A stretch of 64,000 bases of DNA from the NCBI RefSeq assembly GCF_011006175.1, contig NZ_CP048795.1:248001-312000 (forward strand). Reading direction: 5' to 3'. Shown here piece by piece: positions 24,074 to 31,963 of the stretch (positions are counted from its first letter, which is position 1; each line of letters opens with the position of its first letter). The translations under genes and the position numbers were made by a program. Below the pieces are notes generated by a model. It was not told the DNA's origin and ran no database searches. It worked only from the letters and a program-made list of their open reading frames with translations. The DNA comes from Hydrogenobacter sp. T-8 (GTDB lineage Bacteria > Aquificota > Aquificia > Aquificales > Aquificaceae).

Positions 24074-25645
24074 TTACCCTATGCCCAGCTCCCTTAGCTT
24101 CCTCCAGAGGGTGGTTCTATGCATACCCAACATCCTCGCCGCAAGGCTTCTGTTTCCCCCTACCTGCTCAAGAACCCTCTTTATCCTTTCCTTTTCTTCC
24201 TCCCGGTCTCTCTGAAGGGTTTCCGCTTCTATCTGGATATCTTCCACATTTATCAGACTTCCTCTGCAGGTAATAACCGCATGTTCCACTATGTTCTCAA
24301 GCTCCCGCACATTGCCAGGAAAGTGATAGGATAAAAGAAGTCTCATGGCTTCGGCGGAAAAGCCCTTAAGCCTCCTTGCGTATTTCCTTGTGTATTTTTC
24401 CAAAAGGTGCTTGATAAGAATAGGTATGTCCTCTTTCCTTTCCCTGAGAGGTGGAAGGTGCAGTTTTACCACGCTCAGCCTGTAGTAGAGGTCTTCTCTG
24501 AATTCACCGCGCTTTATAAGCTCCTTCAGGTTTTTGTTAGTGGAGGCTATTATGCGAAGGTTCGCTCTTCTTGTCCTTGTATCTCCAAGCCTTTCAAACT
24601 CTTTTTCCTGCACCAAGTGAAGAATTTTTGCCTGCAAAGGCAGTGGCATGTCACCTATCTCATCCAAAAAGAGAGTGCCACCTTCCGCCAGCTCCACCTT
24701 GCCAGGCTTGTCCTTCACAGCTCCAGTAAAAGCACCTTTTACATAACCAAAAAGTTCAGCTTCGAGCAGGCTTTCAGGGATAGCAGCACAATTTACCTTT
24801 ACAAAGGGACCGTTTCTTCTAGGAGAAAGGTAATGTATGTATTTAGCAAGTAGGCTTTTACCTGTTCCCGTTTCTCCCTCAATAAGGACGTTCACATCGT
24901 AATCCGCTATGGTTTTTACCGTGTCCAGCACCTTCTGAAAGACCGGGCTTTTTGTTATTATTGTCTCCTCTTCTCCCAGCTCACACACAGATACATCGTT
25001 TAACACATACAAGGAGACCACATAACCAAAGCCAGAGGACATGGGAGAAACAAGAAGAGATGCCTTCTGTCTTCCGCAGGGAGTTTCCACGAATATATCA
25101 GACCTTTCACCTTCTGGAGGTAGCTCTTCAAGGGATAGGTTTATAAGCTCCTTTATGTTCTTGCCCAATAGTATATCCTCCTCTTCCCTACAAAGCATTT
25201 TACTGGCGACCTTGTTGTGTTCTATTACATTACCCTCTGAGTCAAGCACCAGTATGGCTTCCACTATGGAGTTAAGTATGGTCTCCTTGTATGTCCTCTG
25301 ACGCTCCGCCTCCACTATGCAGTGAACCACATTGCTAACATCTCTGAAGACTTCAAGGGCGCCCACAAACCTTCCCTCTTTATACAAGGGCGACATGCTC
25401 CAACAAGCATGCTTTGAATTTATGGTCTCCACATCGTAAACCTGAACCCCTTCCCCCTCCTCTCTCACATACCCAAAGGGGCAGGAATTACATATGGAGA
25501 ACAGTCCCCTGCAGTTTCTACCCTCTATATCCTCACGCTGTAAAAGAACCTTAGCTGACCTGTTGGCGTAAACTACCTTGAAATTTTCATCTATCACAAG
25601 AACCGCATCAAAAAGATTATCAAAGAGGGAAAAATCCATAGGCAA
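24074..25645 (-). CDS. Sigma54-dependent enhancer-binding regulator with two PAS domains
   Basis: 523 aa. PAS 1 (about residues 1-115) carries a cysteine cluster, GRNCRGLFSICNSCPFG plus HACWSMSP, which may sense redox state or a ligand. PAS 2 is about 120-225. The AAA+ domain has Walker A GETGTGKS, the sigma54-contacting GAFTGA loop, GGTLFLDEIGDMP (Walker B) and the second-region RLSVVKLHLPPLRERKEDI. The C-terminal Fis-type HTH reads GGNRSLAARMLGMHRTTLWRK. It lies in the same operon as the cytochrome and DUF2173 genes, whose promoter is of sigma54 type, so it most likely controls its own operon. Confidence 0.92.
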   Translation of the reverse strand: MPMDFSLFDNLFDAVLVIDENFKVVYANRSAKVLLQREDIEGRNCRGLFSICNSCPFGYVREEGEGVQVYDVETINSKHACWSMSPLYKEGRFVGALEVFRDVSNVVHCIVEAERQRTYKETILNSIVEAILVLDSEGNVIEHNKVASKMLCREEEDILLGKNIKELINLSLEELPPEGERSDIFVETPCGRQKASLLVSPMSSGFGYVVSLYVLNDVSVCELGEEETIITKSPVFQKVLDTVKTIADYDVNVLIEGETGTGKSLLAKYIHYLSPRRNGPFVKVNCAAIPESLLEAELFGYVKGAFTGAVKDKPGKVELAEGGTLFLDEIGDMPLPLQAKILHLVQEKEFERLGDTRTRRANLRIIASTNKNLKELIKRGEFREDLYYRLSVVKLHLPPLRERKEDIPILIKHLLEKYTRKYARRLKGFSAEAMRLLLSYHFPGNVRELENIVEHAVITCRGSLINVEDIQIEAETLQRDREEEKERIKRVLEQVGGNRSLAARMLGMHRTTLWRKLRELGIG

Positions 25646-25647
25646 AA

Positions 25648-26034
25648 TTATAAATCCCAGCTGGTTGGTATCCTTGACATCATCCTTAGACTCTCTTCGA
25701 ATGCGGACATATACTTCATGGCGGTTATCATAGAGCCCTTAAACTTAAGTCTCTTTGTTAGCATTGCGGAACGAGGCCCCATGTCTCCTGTTGCTAACTT
25801 TTTCCAATTTTCTATGCTTGCCCATAGCTCAAAGTCGTATTTGTGAGCGTTAGCCTTTCCAGCGGACTTTGCAGTTCCATTTTCCACTACAAGCTCCACC
25901 GCCTCTCCTTCCTTGCCCTCTATGTAATACTTTATGCTCGCAGAGAAATCTCTCAGGTCAGACTTTAGCTTCTCGTTCTTGTTCCATTCCTCCATGTAGG
26001 CTTTTATCCACTCCTCTGACAAAAACTTATACAT
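25648..26034 (-). CDS. SCP2-like sterol/lipid-carrier fold protein
   Basis: 128 aa from the ATG at 26034, which has AGGAGG 6 bp upstream; a longer frame from 26052 lacks an RBS. Begins MYKFLSEEWIKAYMEEWN, then a beta region, FELWASIENWKKLATGDMGPRSAMLTKRLKFKG, typical of SCP-2 proteins (W-x2-L-x-G and a KGS end before a C-terminal helix). Such folds bind a hydrophobic ligand. Sits between cytochrome c and the sigma54 regulator. Ligand and role unknown. Confidence 0.75.
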   Translation of the reverse strand: MYKFLSEEWIKAYMEEWNKNEKLKSDLRDFSASIKYYIEGKEGEAVELVVENGTAKSAGKANAHKYDFELWASIENWKKLATGDMGPRSAMLTKRLKFKGSMITAMKYMSAFEESLRMMSRIPTSWDL

Positions 26035-26044
26035 CTCAGACCTC

Positions 26045-26338
26045 CTATTCAAGAGAGAGTATCCATTGGACTATCTGTCTGGCTTCTGCTTCTGGTATCT
26101 TTTGAGGTGGCATGGGAATACTACCCCAAACACCCGCACCACCCTTGAGGGTTTTTTCTGTAAGATAGTCCACCGCATCCCCTCTACCCTTGTATTTCTT
26201 AGCTATATCTGTATAGCTTGGTCCTACCTTTTTTGCCTTTATGTCATGGCATGCCATACAACCCCTCTGCCTTGCTAACTGTTCATTGGCTAAGGCAATG
26301 TTTAAAAGCAAACCCACAGCAAAAATAAGCTTCCACAT
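26045..26338 (-). CDS. Periplasmic class I cytochrome c
   Basis: 97 aa with Sec signal MWKLIFAVGLLLNIALA. The haem motif CMACH is at residues 27-31, KVGPSYTDIAKKY follows, and the Met ligand lies in SIPMPPQKI before the C-terminal helix. The mature form, about 80 aa, matches cytochrome c552/c551 electron carriers. Third gene of the sigma54-controlled operon; it could supply or remove electrons for the neighbouring unknown proteins. Confidence 0.9.
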   Translation of the reverse strand: MWKLIFAVGLLLNIALANEQLARQRGCMACHDIKAKKVGPSYTDIAKKYKGRGDAVDYLTEKTLKGGAGVWGSIPMPPQKIPEAEARQIVQWILSLE

Positions 26339-26392
26339 CCTGTCCTCCAGAAATAAAAAGGAGGGAAGGCAGGAGACCTTCCCAGGTGGCGG

Positions 26393-26728
26393 TCATTTGC
26401 CCGCTACTTCTCTGAGTGCCTTGAAGACCTCGTTAAAGGACACCTCGTCGTTGTTGACGAATACCCCCACATTACCCATTACACATACAGAATACTTTGG
26501 ACCAGTAAGAGCCCAACCTATAAGAGGCGTCCATTCTTGACCAGAAAGTGCAGTGTATCCGTCGCACTGCATCTTAGCCATTGCATTGTTAGCCGCACAC
26601 ATCTCCGCAGCCATAGCTGCGTGCTCTTCTGAAAGGTTTCCCTTGTAAGCCACGAGCTTACCATCATCGGTAAACTCACCTGCTGCCCAAACACCTTTGA
26701 TTTTCATAAGCCTGTCAAGGTTTGCCAT
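26393..26728 (-). CDS. DUF2173-family protein, second copy
   Basis: 111 aa. Starts MANLDRLMKIKGVWAAGEF with AGGAGG upstream. It shares with the next copy the order AAGEF, LVAYKGN, AAEMCAANNAMAKMQ, and CVMGNVGVF. Two cysteines, in MCAAN and CVMGN, are shared by both copies. The fold is probably roadblock/profilin-like. DUF2173 proteins occur in sulfur- and iron-oxidising chemolithotrophs; function unknown. Confidence 0.8.
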   Translation of the reverse strand: MANLDRLMKIKGVWAAGEFTDDGKLVAYKGNLSEEHAAMAAEMCAANNAMAKMQCDGYTALSGQEWTPLIGWALTGPKYSVCVMGNVGVFVNNDEVSFNEVFKALREVAGK

Positions 26729-26744
26729 GGTTTACACCTCCTTT

Positions 26745-27086
26745 TTAGATGTACTTGGAAAGGGTTTCAAAGGTCTTGTCAAAATCTGCCTTATCAAGCT
26801 CCAAAAACACACCCACATTGCCCATTATGCAGGCGGCGTATTTGCCTCCAGCAACTGCAAAGCCATAGACGGGGTAAAAACCACCCTGCCCAGTGTAGGC
26901 ACTCCAACCCTTTGCCTGCATATTGCCCATGAGCTTGTTTGCAGCGCACATCATAGCGGCGATCTCTGCGGACTTCTCATCAATGTTGCCGTAGTAGGCA
27001 AGAAGCCTACCATCATCTGAAAACTCCCCTGCTGCCACTGCACCAGGCAGTGACATGAGCTCTTTGAGCTTGCTAAGTGTTGCCAT
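26745..27086 (-). CDS. DUF2173-family protein, first gene of sigma54 operon
   Basis: 113 aa from ATG 27086, chosen because AGGAGG lies 7 bp before it; the longer frame starting at 27140 would span the sigma54 promoter. Paralogue of the following gene: AAGEFSDDGRLLAYYGN, AAMMCAANKLMGNMQ, YAACIMGNVGVF. It shares the two Cys positions but has a GQGGFYPVYG middle in place of GQEWTPLIG. Small, soluble, no signal. Its pairing with a cytochrome and an SCP2-like protein suggests a shared pathway. Confidence 0.8.
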   Translation of the reverse strand: MATLSKLKELMSLPGAVAAGEFSDDGRLLAYYGNIDEKSAEIAAMMCAANKLMGNMQAKGWSAYTGQGGFYPVYGFAVAGGKYAACIMGNVGVFLELDKADFDKTFETLSKYI

Positions 27087-27123
27087 GGTTCTACCTCCTT
27101 TAAAGGTTTTCGTTTTTATGCTA

Positions 27124-27140
27124 CGCAAATAGTTTGCCAA
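27124..27140 (-). promoter_or_regulatory. Sigma54 (-24/-12) promoter
   Basis: Minus-strand TTTGGCAAACTATTTGCGT has the diagnostic GG (complement of 27137-27138) and GC (complement of 27125-27126) separated by exactly 10 bp, within TTGGCA and TTGCG contexts. The predicted start is near 27113, 13 bp ahead of the RBS and about 27 bp ahead of the DUF2173 ATG. The activator for such a promoter is encoded four genes downstream. Confidence 0.8.
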
Positions 27141-27201
27141 AAACCATAAGCATAAGATTTAGAATTATCAATGCTTTTATGAATTAGTGCTTTATATCAT
27201 A

Positions 27202-27240
27202 TGTTGCATGTTGCAACACTGTTGCAACGCCGTGCAAGAC
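27202..27240. promoter_or_regulatory. Palindromic TGTTGCAACA repeats, likely activator-binding site
   Basis: A perfect palindrome TGTTGCAACA (27209-27218) is followed 11 bp on by TGTTGCAACG (27220-27229). Partial copies flank them: TGTTGCA at 27202 and GTGCAAG at 27232. One helical turn separates the centres. They lie about 100 bp upstream of the sigma54 start, the usual place for an enhancer-binding protein, and 50 bp before the divergent def gene. Confidence 0.65.
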
Positions 27241-27277
27241 TTGAAACCATGCAAAAAAGGCATAAACTTTTATCCCT

Positions 27278-27787
27278 ATGGTAAGGGAGATAGTTAGGTT
27301 TCCTCACCCTGTATTGAAGACACCCACCCAGAAGGTAGATGTTATAGATAAGGAAATAAAAGAGCTTGTTAAAGACATGTTTGAGACCATGTATCATGCT
27401 GAAGGTGTAGGTCTTGCAGCAAACCAAATAGGTGTAAGCCTAAGGGTTATGGTTATAGACACCACGCCAAAGAAGGAAAGCCCGCCTCTTAAGCTGGTTT
27501 TAATAAACCCCGAGGTTATCTCTGCGGAAGGAAGCATAAAATACAAAGAGGGTTGCCTTTCTTTTCCCGGTCTTATGGTAGAAGTAGAAAGACACAATAA
27601 AGTAAAGGTAAGGGCATTGGACTTGAATGGCGAAGAAAAAGAATACGAGCTTGAAGGCTTTCCAGCCATAGTTTTTCAGCACGAAATGGACCACCTTATG
27701 GGAATAACCTTTATAGACAGAGTAAACGGACTAAAGAGAAGGTTGGCGTTAGACAAGTATTCAAAACTTCAAAAGCAAAAGGCATGA
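27278..27787 (+). CDS. def: Peptide deformylase
   Basis: 169 aa. All three deformylase motifs are present: GVGLAANQIG, EGCLSFPG with the Cys ligand, and QHEMDHLMG with the two His ligands and catalytic Glu. Removes the formyl group from nascent N-termini. No strong RBS before ATG 27278. The next gene overlaps it by 4 bp. Confidence 0.95.
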   Translation: MVREIVRFPHPVLKTPTQKVDVIDKEIKELVKDMFETMYHAEGVGLAANQIGVSLRVMVIDTTPKKESPPLKLVLINPEVISAEGSIKYKEGCLSFPGLMVEVERHNKVKVRALDLNGEEKEYELEGFPAIVFQHEMDHLMGITFIDRVNGLKRRLALDKYSKLQKQKA

Positions 27788-28053
27788 ATGTAGAACTTGT
27801 AGACTTTTACCCCTTTGAAGTCTCCACAAGAAGACCACGACTTCTCGCCTATGCGGATGTAAGAATTGACGGGAAGATTCTCATAAGAGGAATAAGGCTC
27901 TACGAGTCAAAAAACGGAGGCTATTTTATCTCTATGCCAGAATACAACCCAGAAAGGAAAAGAGCCATAGTGGAGCTTGAAGATAAAGAGCTTTTTGAGA
28001 AGGTGAGAAGGGTAGTGGTGGACTATTATAAACTGTTTGCTTCGACTTCATAA
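27784..28053 (+). CDS. SpoVG-like protein
   Basis: 89 aa. The pattern LLAYADVRIDGKILIRGIRLYESKNGGYFISMPEY, spread over residues 20-54, follows the SpoVG fold (AxVxxDxxFVIxxIKVxxGxxGxFVxMPS). SpoVG proteins bind nucleic acid and act as small global regulators. Coupled to def by a 4-bp overlap. Family similarity is good, function inferred. Confidence 0.7.
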   Translation: MNVELVDFYPFEVSTRRPRLLAYADVRIDGKILIRGIRLYESKNGGYFISMPEYNPERKRAIVELEDKELFEKVRRVVVDYYKLFASTS

Positions 28054-28072
28054 AAATTTAACACTCTATGTC

Positions 28073-28078
28073 TATAAT
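28073..28078 (+). promoter_or_regulatory. -10 box of the metal-efflux operon
   Basis: A perfect TATAAT ends 8 bp before the tolC ATG. There is no RBS and no recognisable -35 at 16-19 bp. This fits a leaderless transcript from an activator-dependent promoter; a response regulator is encoded in the island. Confidence 0.45.
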
Positions 28079-28086
28079 AGTACTCC

Positions 28087-29289
28087 ATGCTTTTGGTTGT
28101 ATTGTTTGCTATTGTGGGTATTTGTTTTGCAGATGGGAACATAAGTTTTAAAAAAGCTATAGAAATTATAAAAGAGAAAAACTATGATGTAAAAATATCA
28201 AAACTTGAAATAAAAAAAGCAGAGGGCTCACTAATACAAGCAAGTCTTTTACAAAATCCAAGCCTATATTTAAACTATACAGGACTGACTTTTGGCAAAA
28301 ATATAATTTATGATACTAACAATACCCTGCTATCTATAGGTATAAGTCAACCTATAGAACTCGGTGGAAAAAGAAAATATAGAACACTCTCCGCAAAGTA
28401 TACCATGGAATCAACACAATACCAATGGAAGGAATCTATACGGTCAGTAATAAGAGACTTTGCATCTTTATACTTCCAAAGTTTGGCAGATAGAGCCTAT
28501 GTTGACTACTTAGAACAAGATCTAAAAGATTTTGACCAAATTCTTCTAATTCAATCCAAAAGGCGGGAACTGGGCTTTTTGAGCCTTATTGACCTGCTAA
28601 AGCTAAAACTATACAAGGGGGAACTTGAAGATGCCATAAAAGTGGCAAGAGCAACATATCAAAAGGACTTAAAGGATATTTCCTTTTACTTGGGTGGTGT
28701 ATATGAGCCTGAGGAAGTTCAAGAGAATATGTTAGAGGTCAATATAAATGAGCTATTGGAACATTCCATAAAAAAGCGTGAAAGCATAAAAGCAATAGAA
28801 AAACAAATAGACTCTATAAATTATCAAATAAAACTCTTGAAAAGTTATTCCATACCAGATATAACTGTAAATGTTGAATACGATGCCTTTGGAGTCCAAT
28901 ACAAACCTGGCATAGGATTTGGTCTATCTATAAATCTCCCTGTATTTGACAAAAGGCAAGGCGACCTTCTTACTGCTGTAGCAACAAAAGAGCAGCTTAT
29001 GATATCTCTCGATAGAACTATTGCATCGGTAAAGACGGAAGTATTAAAAGCCTATGAAGACTATGAAACAAATCTAAGGATATATAAGGCTATGCTAGAG
29101 AGAAAAAGAGTAATGGAAGATATATTAGAAAGAACAAAAAAGGCTTATTCTATTGGAGGTATATCAACCTTGGATTTCTTAGATACCTTAAGAACATACC
29201 GCTCTTTTATGCAATCCTTTATTCAGTCTAAGTATAATACCTTAAAAAGTCTTTACTACCTACTAATAACAGCAGGGAGTGAACTATGA
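28087..29289 (+). CDS. TolC/CzcC-like outer-membrane efflux protein
   Basis: 400 aa. Starts with a short signal (MLLVVLFAIVGICFADG) and consists of two long-helix repeats with NPSLYLNYTG, SIGISQPIELGGKRKYR and, in the second half, GFGLSINLPVFDKRQGD. The repeated GxSINLPxFD and GGISTLDFLDTLR features are typical of CzcC/CusC family channels. It exports substrate from the periplasm with the next two genes. Codon use is clearly AT-richer than upstream genes. Overlaps the next gene by 4 bp. Confidence 0.88.
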   Translation: MLLVVLFAIVGICFADGNISFKKAIEIIKEKNYDVKISKLEIKKAEGSLIQASLLQNPSLYLNYTGLTFGKNIIYDTNNTLLSIGISQPIELGGKRKYRTLSAKYTMESTQYQWKESIRSVIRDFASLYFQSLADRAYVDYLEQDLKDFDQILLIQSKRRELGFLSLIDLLKLKLYKGELEDAIKVARATYQKDLKDISFYLGGVYEPEEVQENMLEVNINELLEHSIKKRESIKAIEKQIDSINYQIKLLKSYSIPDITVNVEYDAFGVQYKPGIGFGLSINLPVFDKRQGDLLTAVATKEQLMISLDRTIASVKTEVLKAYEDYETNLRIYKAMLERKRVMEDILERTKKAYSIGGISTLDFLDTLRTYRSFMQSFIQSKYNTLKSLYYLLITAGSEL

Positions 29290-30314
29290 ATAGGATAGCT
29301 CTATTACTTTTGGCTTTAGCGCTTGTACAATCCTGCCATACTTCCCAAGAAGAAAAGGAACAAAAGCAAGTCCTTCAGAACCCTAAAACAGTTGAAGTTA
29401 AATATGAAGATATACCTTCTCTTATAGAAGTTACTGGTTTCGTAGAGCCAGACAAGGACGGTATAGTAAAAATAAGTCCAAGGGTTCAAGGTGTAATCCA
29501 AAGTATAAATGTAAATGTGGGAGATAGGGTAGGTGTTGGTGAAGTTTTAGCGGTGGTAAAGGCACCGGATATTACGGATATATACGCGCAAAAGATATCT
29601 TTAACCGCTCAACTTGCAAATGCAGAGAGGTTATACAAACTCAAAGAAGAGCTCTATAGCATAGGAGCAATACCTAAGAGTGAAGTTATGGATGCAGAGA
29701 CCAATTACAAAGTGCTAAAAGCACAACTGCAGGGATTGGAGGAGAAGTTAAAACTCTTGGGTGGTAAAGGTGGTATTTCAGAAGTTAGGTCTCCTGTAAG
29801 CGGGATAGTCTACCAGATAAAAGCCCATGTAGGTGATAGTGTAGACACATCCACAGAAATTCTAAGTATAGCAAGACCATCAAGAGTTCTTATATCTGCT
29901 TTAGTGCAAGATAAAGACGCCAGCAAAATAAGGGTGGGTGATCGTGTGGAATTTTCCATAAGTACCTTTCCAGGCAAGAAATACACGGGGAAGGTTAAAT
30001 ATGTAAGCGATGTGGTGGACCCAGAAACAAGGACAGTAAAGGTTTACATAGCTCCTGATAATGTAGAAGACTTTAGAATAAACATGTTTTTTAACGTAAG
30101 GATATACATGGGCAAGGCTAAATATGCGGTAATACCAGAAAGTGCAATCCTATACAAGGACGGAAAGTTTTATGTGTATGTTTTAGAAAATAACAAACCA
30201 ATCTTAAAAGAAGTGAGTTTCATAAAGAAGCTCGAAGGTAAACGCGTTGCAGTTATCGGTTTAGAAGAAGGTCAAAGGGTGATCACCGCTCCTATGCTTG
30301 AGGAAAAGCCATGA
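29286..30314 (+). CDS. RND periplasmic adaptor (membrane-fusion) lipoprotein
   Basis: 342 aa. Signal ending in LALVQSC gives a lipobox Cys at residue 17. The lipoyl/barrel-hybrid parts read VEVTGFVEPD-like, SPRVQGVIQSINVNVGDRVGVGEVLAVV, and SPVSGIVYQIKAHVGDSVD. A helical hairpin lies between, and a beta-barrel with DPETRTVKVYIA follows. Member of the CzcB/CusB family. No His/Met-rich metal-binding tail is seen. 4-bp overlaps on both sides. Confidence 0.9.
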   Translation: MNRIALLLLALALVQSCHTSQEEKEQKQVLQNPKTVEVKYEDIPSLIEVTGFVEPDKDGIVKISPRVQGVIQSINVNVGDRVGVGEVLAVVKAPDITDIYAQKISLTAQLANAERLYKLKEELYSIGAIPKSEVMDAETNYKVLKAQLQGLEEKLKLLGGKGGISEVRSPVSGIVYQIKAHVGDSVDTSTEILSIARPSRVLISALVQDKDASKIRVGDRVEFSISTFPGKKYTGKVKYVSDVVDPETRTVKVYIAPDNVEDFRINMFFNVRIYMGKAKYAVIPESAILYKDGKFYVYVLENNKPILKEVSFIKKLEGKRVAVIGLEEGQRVITAPMLEEKP

Positions 30315-31963
30315 GAAGATGGGTAAACTTTGTATTGGATAACTCTATTCTCTTCATACTTGTGAGTATAATGGTGGGATTGGTTTCCCTTGTTTTTATA
30401 AGAAATCTAAACATAGAAGCCTTTCCAGACCCATCCCCTCCCATAATAGAAATAGTTAGCATATATCCTGGAAGGTCTGCAGAGGAGGTAGAAAGACAGA
30501 TAACCATACCCCTTGAGACTGCGCTTGCAGGCATGAGAGGTTTAGAAAGGATTAATTCCGTATCCCTATATGGCTTATCTGATATAAAATGTAAGTTTTC
30601 CTATAATGTAAGCTACCGCGAAGCGAGACAGGAGGTTATAAATAGACTTTCAACTGTTAACCTCCCCGATGGAGTATCACCGCAGATAATACCTAATCCC
30701 CTAGGCGAAGTGATGCGTTATGTTGTTGTTGGAGACAAAAACCTAATGGAACTTCGTACTTTACAGGATTGGGTTATAGCCAGATATTTAAAAACTGCAG
30801 AAGGCGTGGAAGATGTGGCAAGCTATGGTGGATTCATAAAGGCTTATGTGGTGGAAGTTCATCCAGAGGACTTGGTAAAGTATAAGATATCTCTTTCTGA
30901 CATAGTTAACGCCCTTTCAAGGTCAAACGTAAACACAGGAGGTAGGCCCATAGATTTTGGCTCTCAATCTCTACTAATACGCGGTGTAGGTCTTATAAAA
31001 GACATAAAAGATATAGAAAATACTGTTGTAGCATATAGAAAAAACACACCTATACTTATCAAGGACATAGCTACGGTTAGGTTAGGTAACATTCCTAGGA
31101 CAGGGATAGTTGGTCTAAACAAACAGGATGATGTGGTTATGGGTGTTGTGATTTTGCGTAGAGACGCCCAAAGCATTCCTTCCATAAGATCTATAAATCA
31201 GAAAATTCAGGATCTCAACTCTCATATACTACCAGAGGGTGTTAAGGTGGTACCCTTTTACGAAAGAGGTAGACTTATTGATACTGTTGTGCACAAAGTT
31301 AGTGAGATAGCGATAGTGGGAATACTTCTTGTGGCTTTTTCCATATTTATATTCATAGGGAACTTTTTAGTAGCCATAATTGTAGCTTCCATTGTGCCTT
31401 TATCTTTGATTATCGCCCTTGGCATTTTAGCAATTTCTGGAAAATCTGCCAACTTTTTGTCTATAGCTGCTATAGACTTTGGCATAATAGCGGACATACC
31501 AATTCTTTTTGTGGAAAACTACTTCAGGCTTCTAAAAAATGAAGAGCCCGGTAGGAGAGTGCTTATACACTCTACACAAGAAGTAGGAAGACCGTTAATA
31601 CTATCCATAGTGCTTATCGCTATAGCTTTTATACCAGTCTTTCTTATGGAAGGTGCAGAAAAAAGAATATTCGCTCCTATGGTAGAAACATACCTTTATG
31701 CCATAGCTGCATCAATCGTATTAACCTTTACTCTTCTAATAGCTTTATTGGGATTCTTAAAGAAGGTTTCACATAAGGAAACTCCCTTGGTAAGGTTGTT
31801 TGATGACCTATATATGCGCCTTATTGGTTTTATCGTATATCTCAAAGGTAGAGTGCTTTTTGTTGTGTTTTCTATTATTACAGTTACAACTCTGCTATTA
31901 ATCAAAAGTTTAGGTCTTGAGTTTATACCCAAATGGACGAGGGAAATATATATATGCGTATAA
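30311..31963 (+). CDS. RND efflux pump CzcA/CusA-like, N-terminal part (split by frameshift)
   Basis: 550 codons covering the first half of a heavy-metal RND transporter: TM1, the porter loop with IYPGRSAEEVERQITIPLE, then TM2-TM7 with IAAIDFGIIADIPILFVENYFR. The normal text LGLEFIPK runs into WTREIYICV and stops; one base is missing near 31931-31933, where cccaaatgg would need a fourth A. The remaining half is open in the -1 frame, starting exactly at the conserved MDEGN. It could be a mutation, a sequence error, or two cooperating polypeptides. Confidence 0.85.
   Translation: MRRWVNFVLDNSILFILVSIMVGLVSLVFIRNLNIEAFPDPSPPIIEIVSIYPGRSAEEVERQITIPLETALAGMRGLERINSVSLYGLSDIKCKFSYNVSYREARQEVINRLSTVNLPDGVSPQIIPNPLGEVMRYVVVGDKNLMELRTLQDWVIARYLKTAEGVEDVASYGGFIKAYVVEVHPEDLVKYKISLSDIVNALSRSNVNTGGRPIDFGSQSLLIRGVGLIKDIKDIENTVVAYRKNTPILIKDIATVRLGNIPRTGIVGLNKQDDVVMGVVILRRDAQSIPSIRSINQKIQDLNSHILPEGVKVVPFYERGRLIDTVVHKVSEIAIVGILLVAFSIFIFIGNFLVAIIVASIVPLSLIIALGILAISGKSANFLSIAAIDFGIIADIPILFVENYFRLLKNEEPGRRVLIHSTQEVGRPLILSIVLIAIAFIPVFLMEGAEKRIFAPMVETYLYAIAASIVLTFTLLIALLGFLKKVSHKETPLVRLFDDLYMRLIGFIVYLKGRVLFVVFSIITVTTLLLIKSLGLEFIPKWTREIYICV

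Noticed and set aside
27087-27140. Upstream extension of the first DUF2173 protein
   Set aside because: The extra 18 residues would be encoded over the sigma54 promoter and RBS; the paralogue begins at the equivalent of Met 27086.
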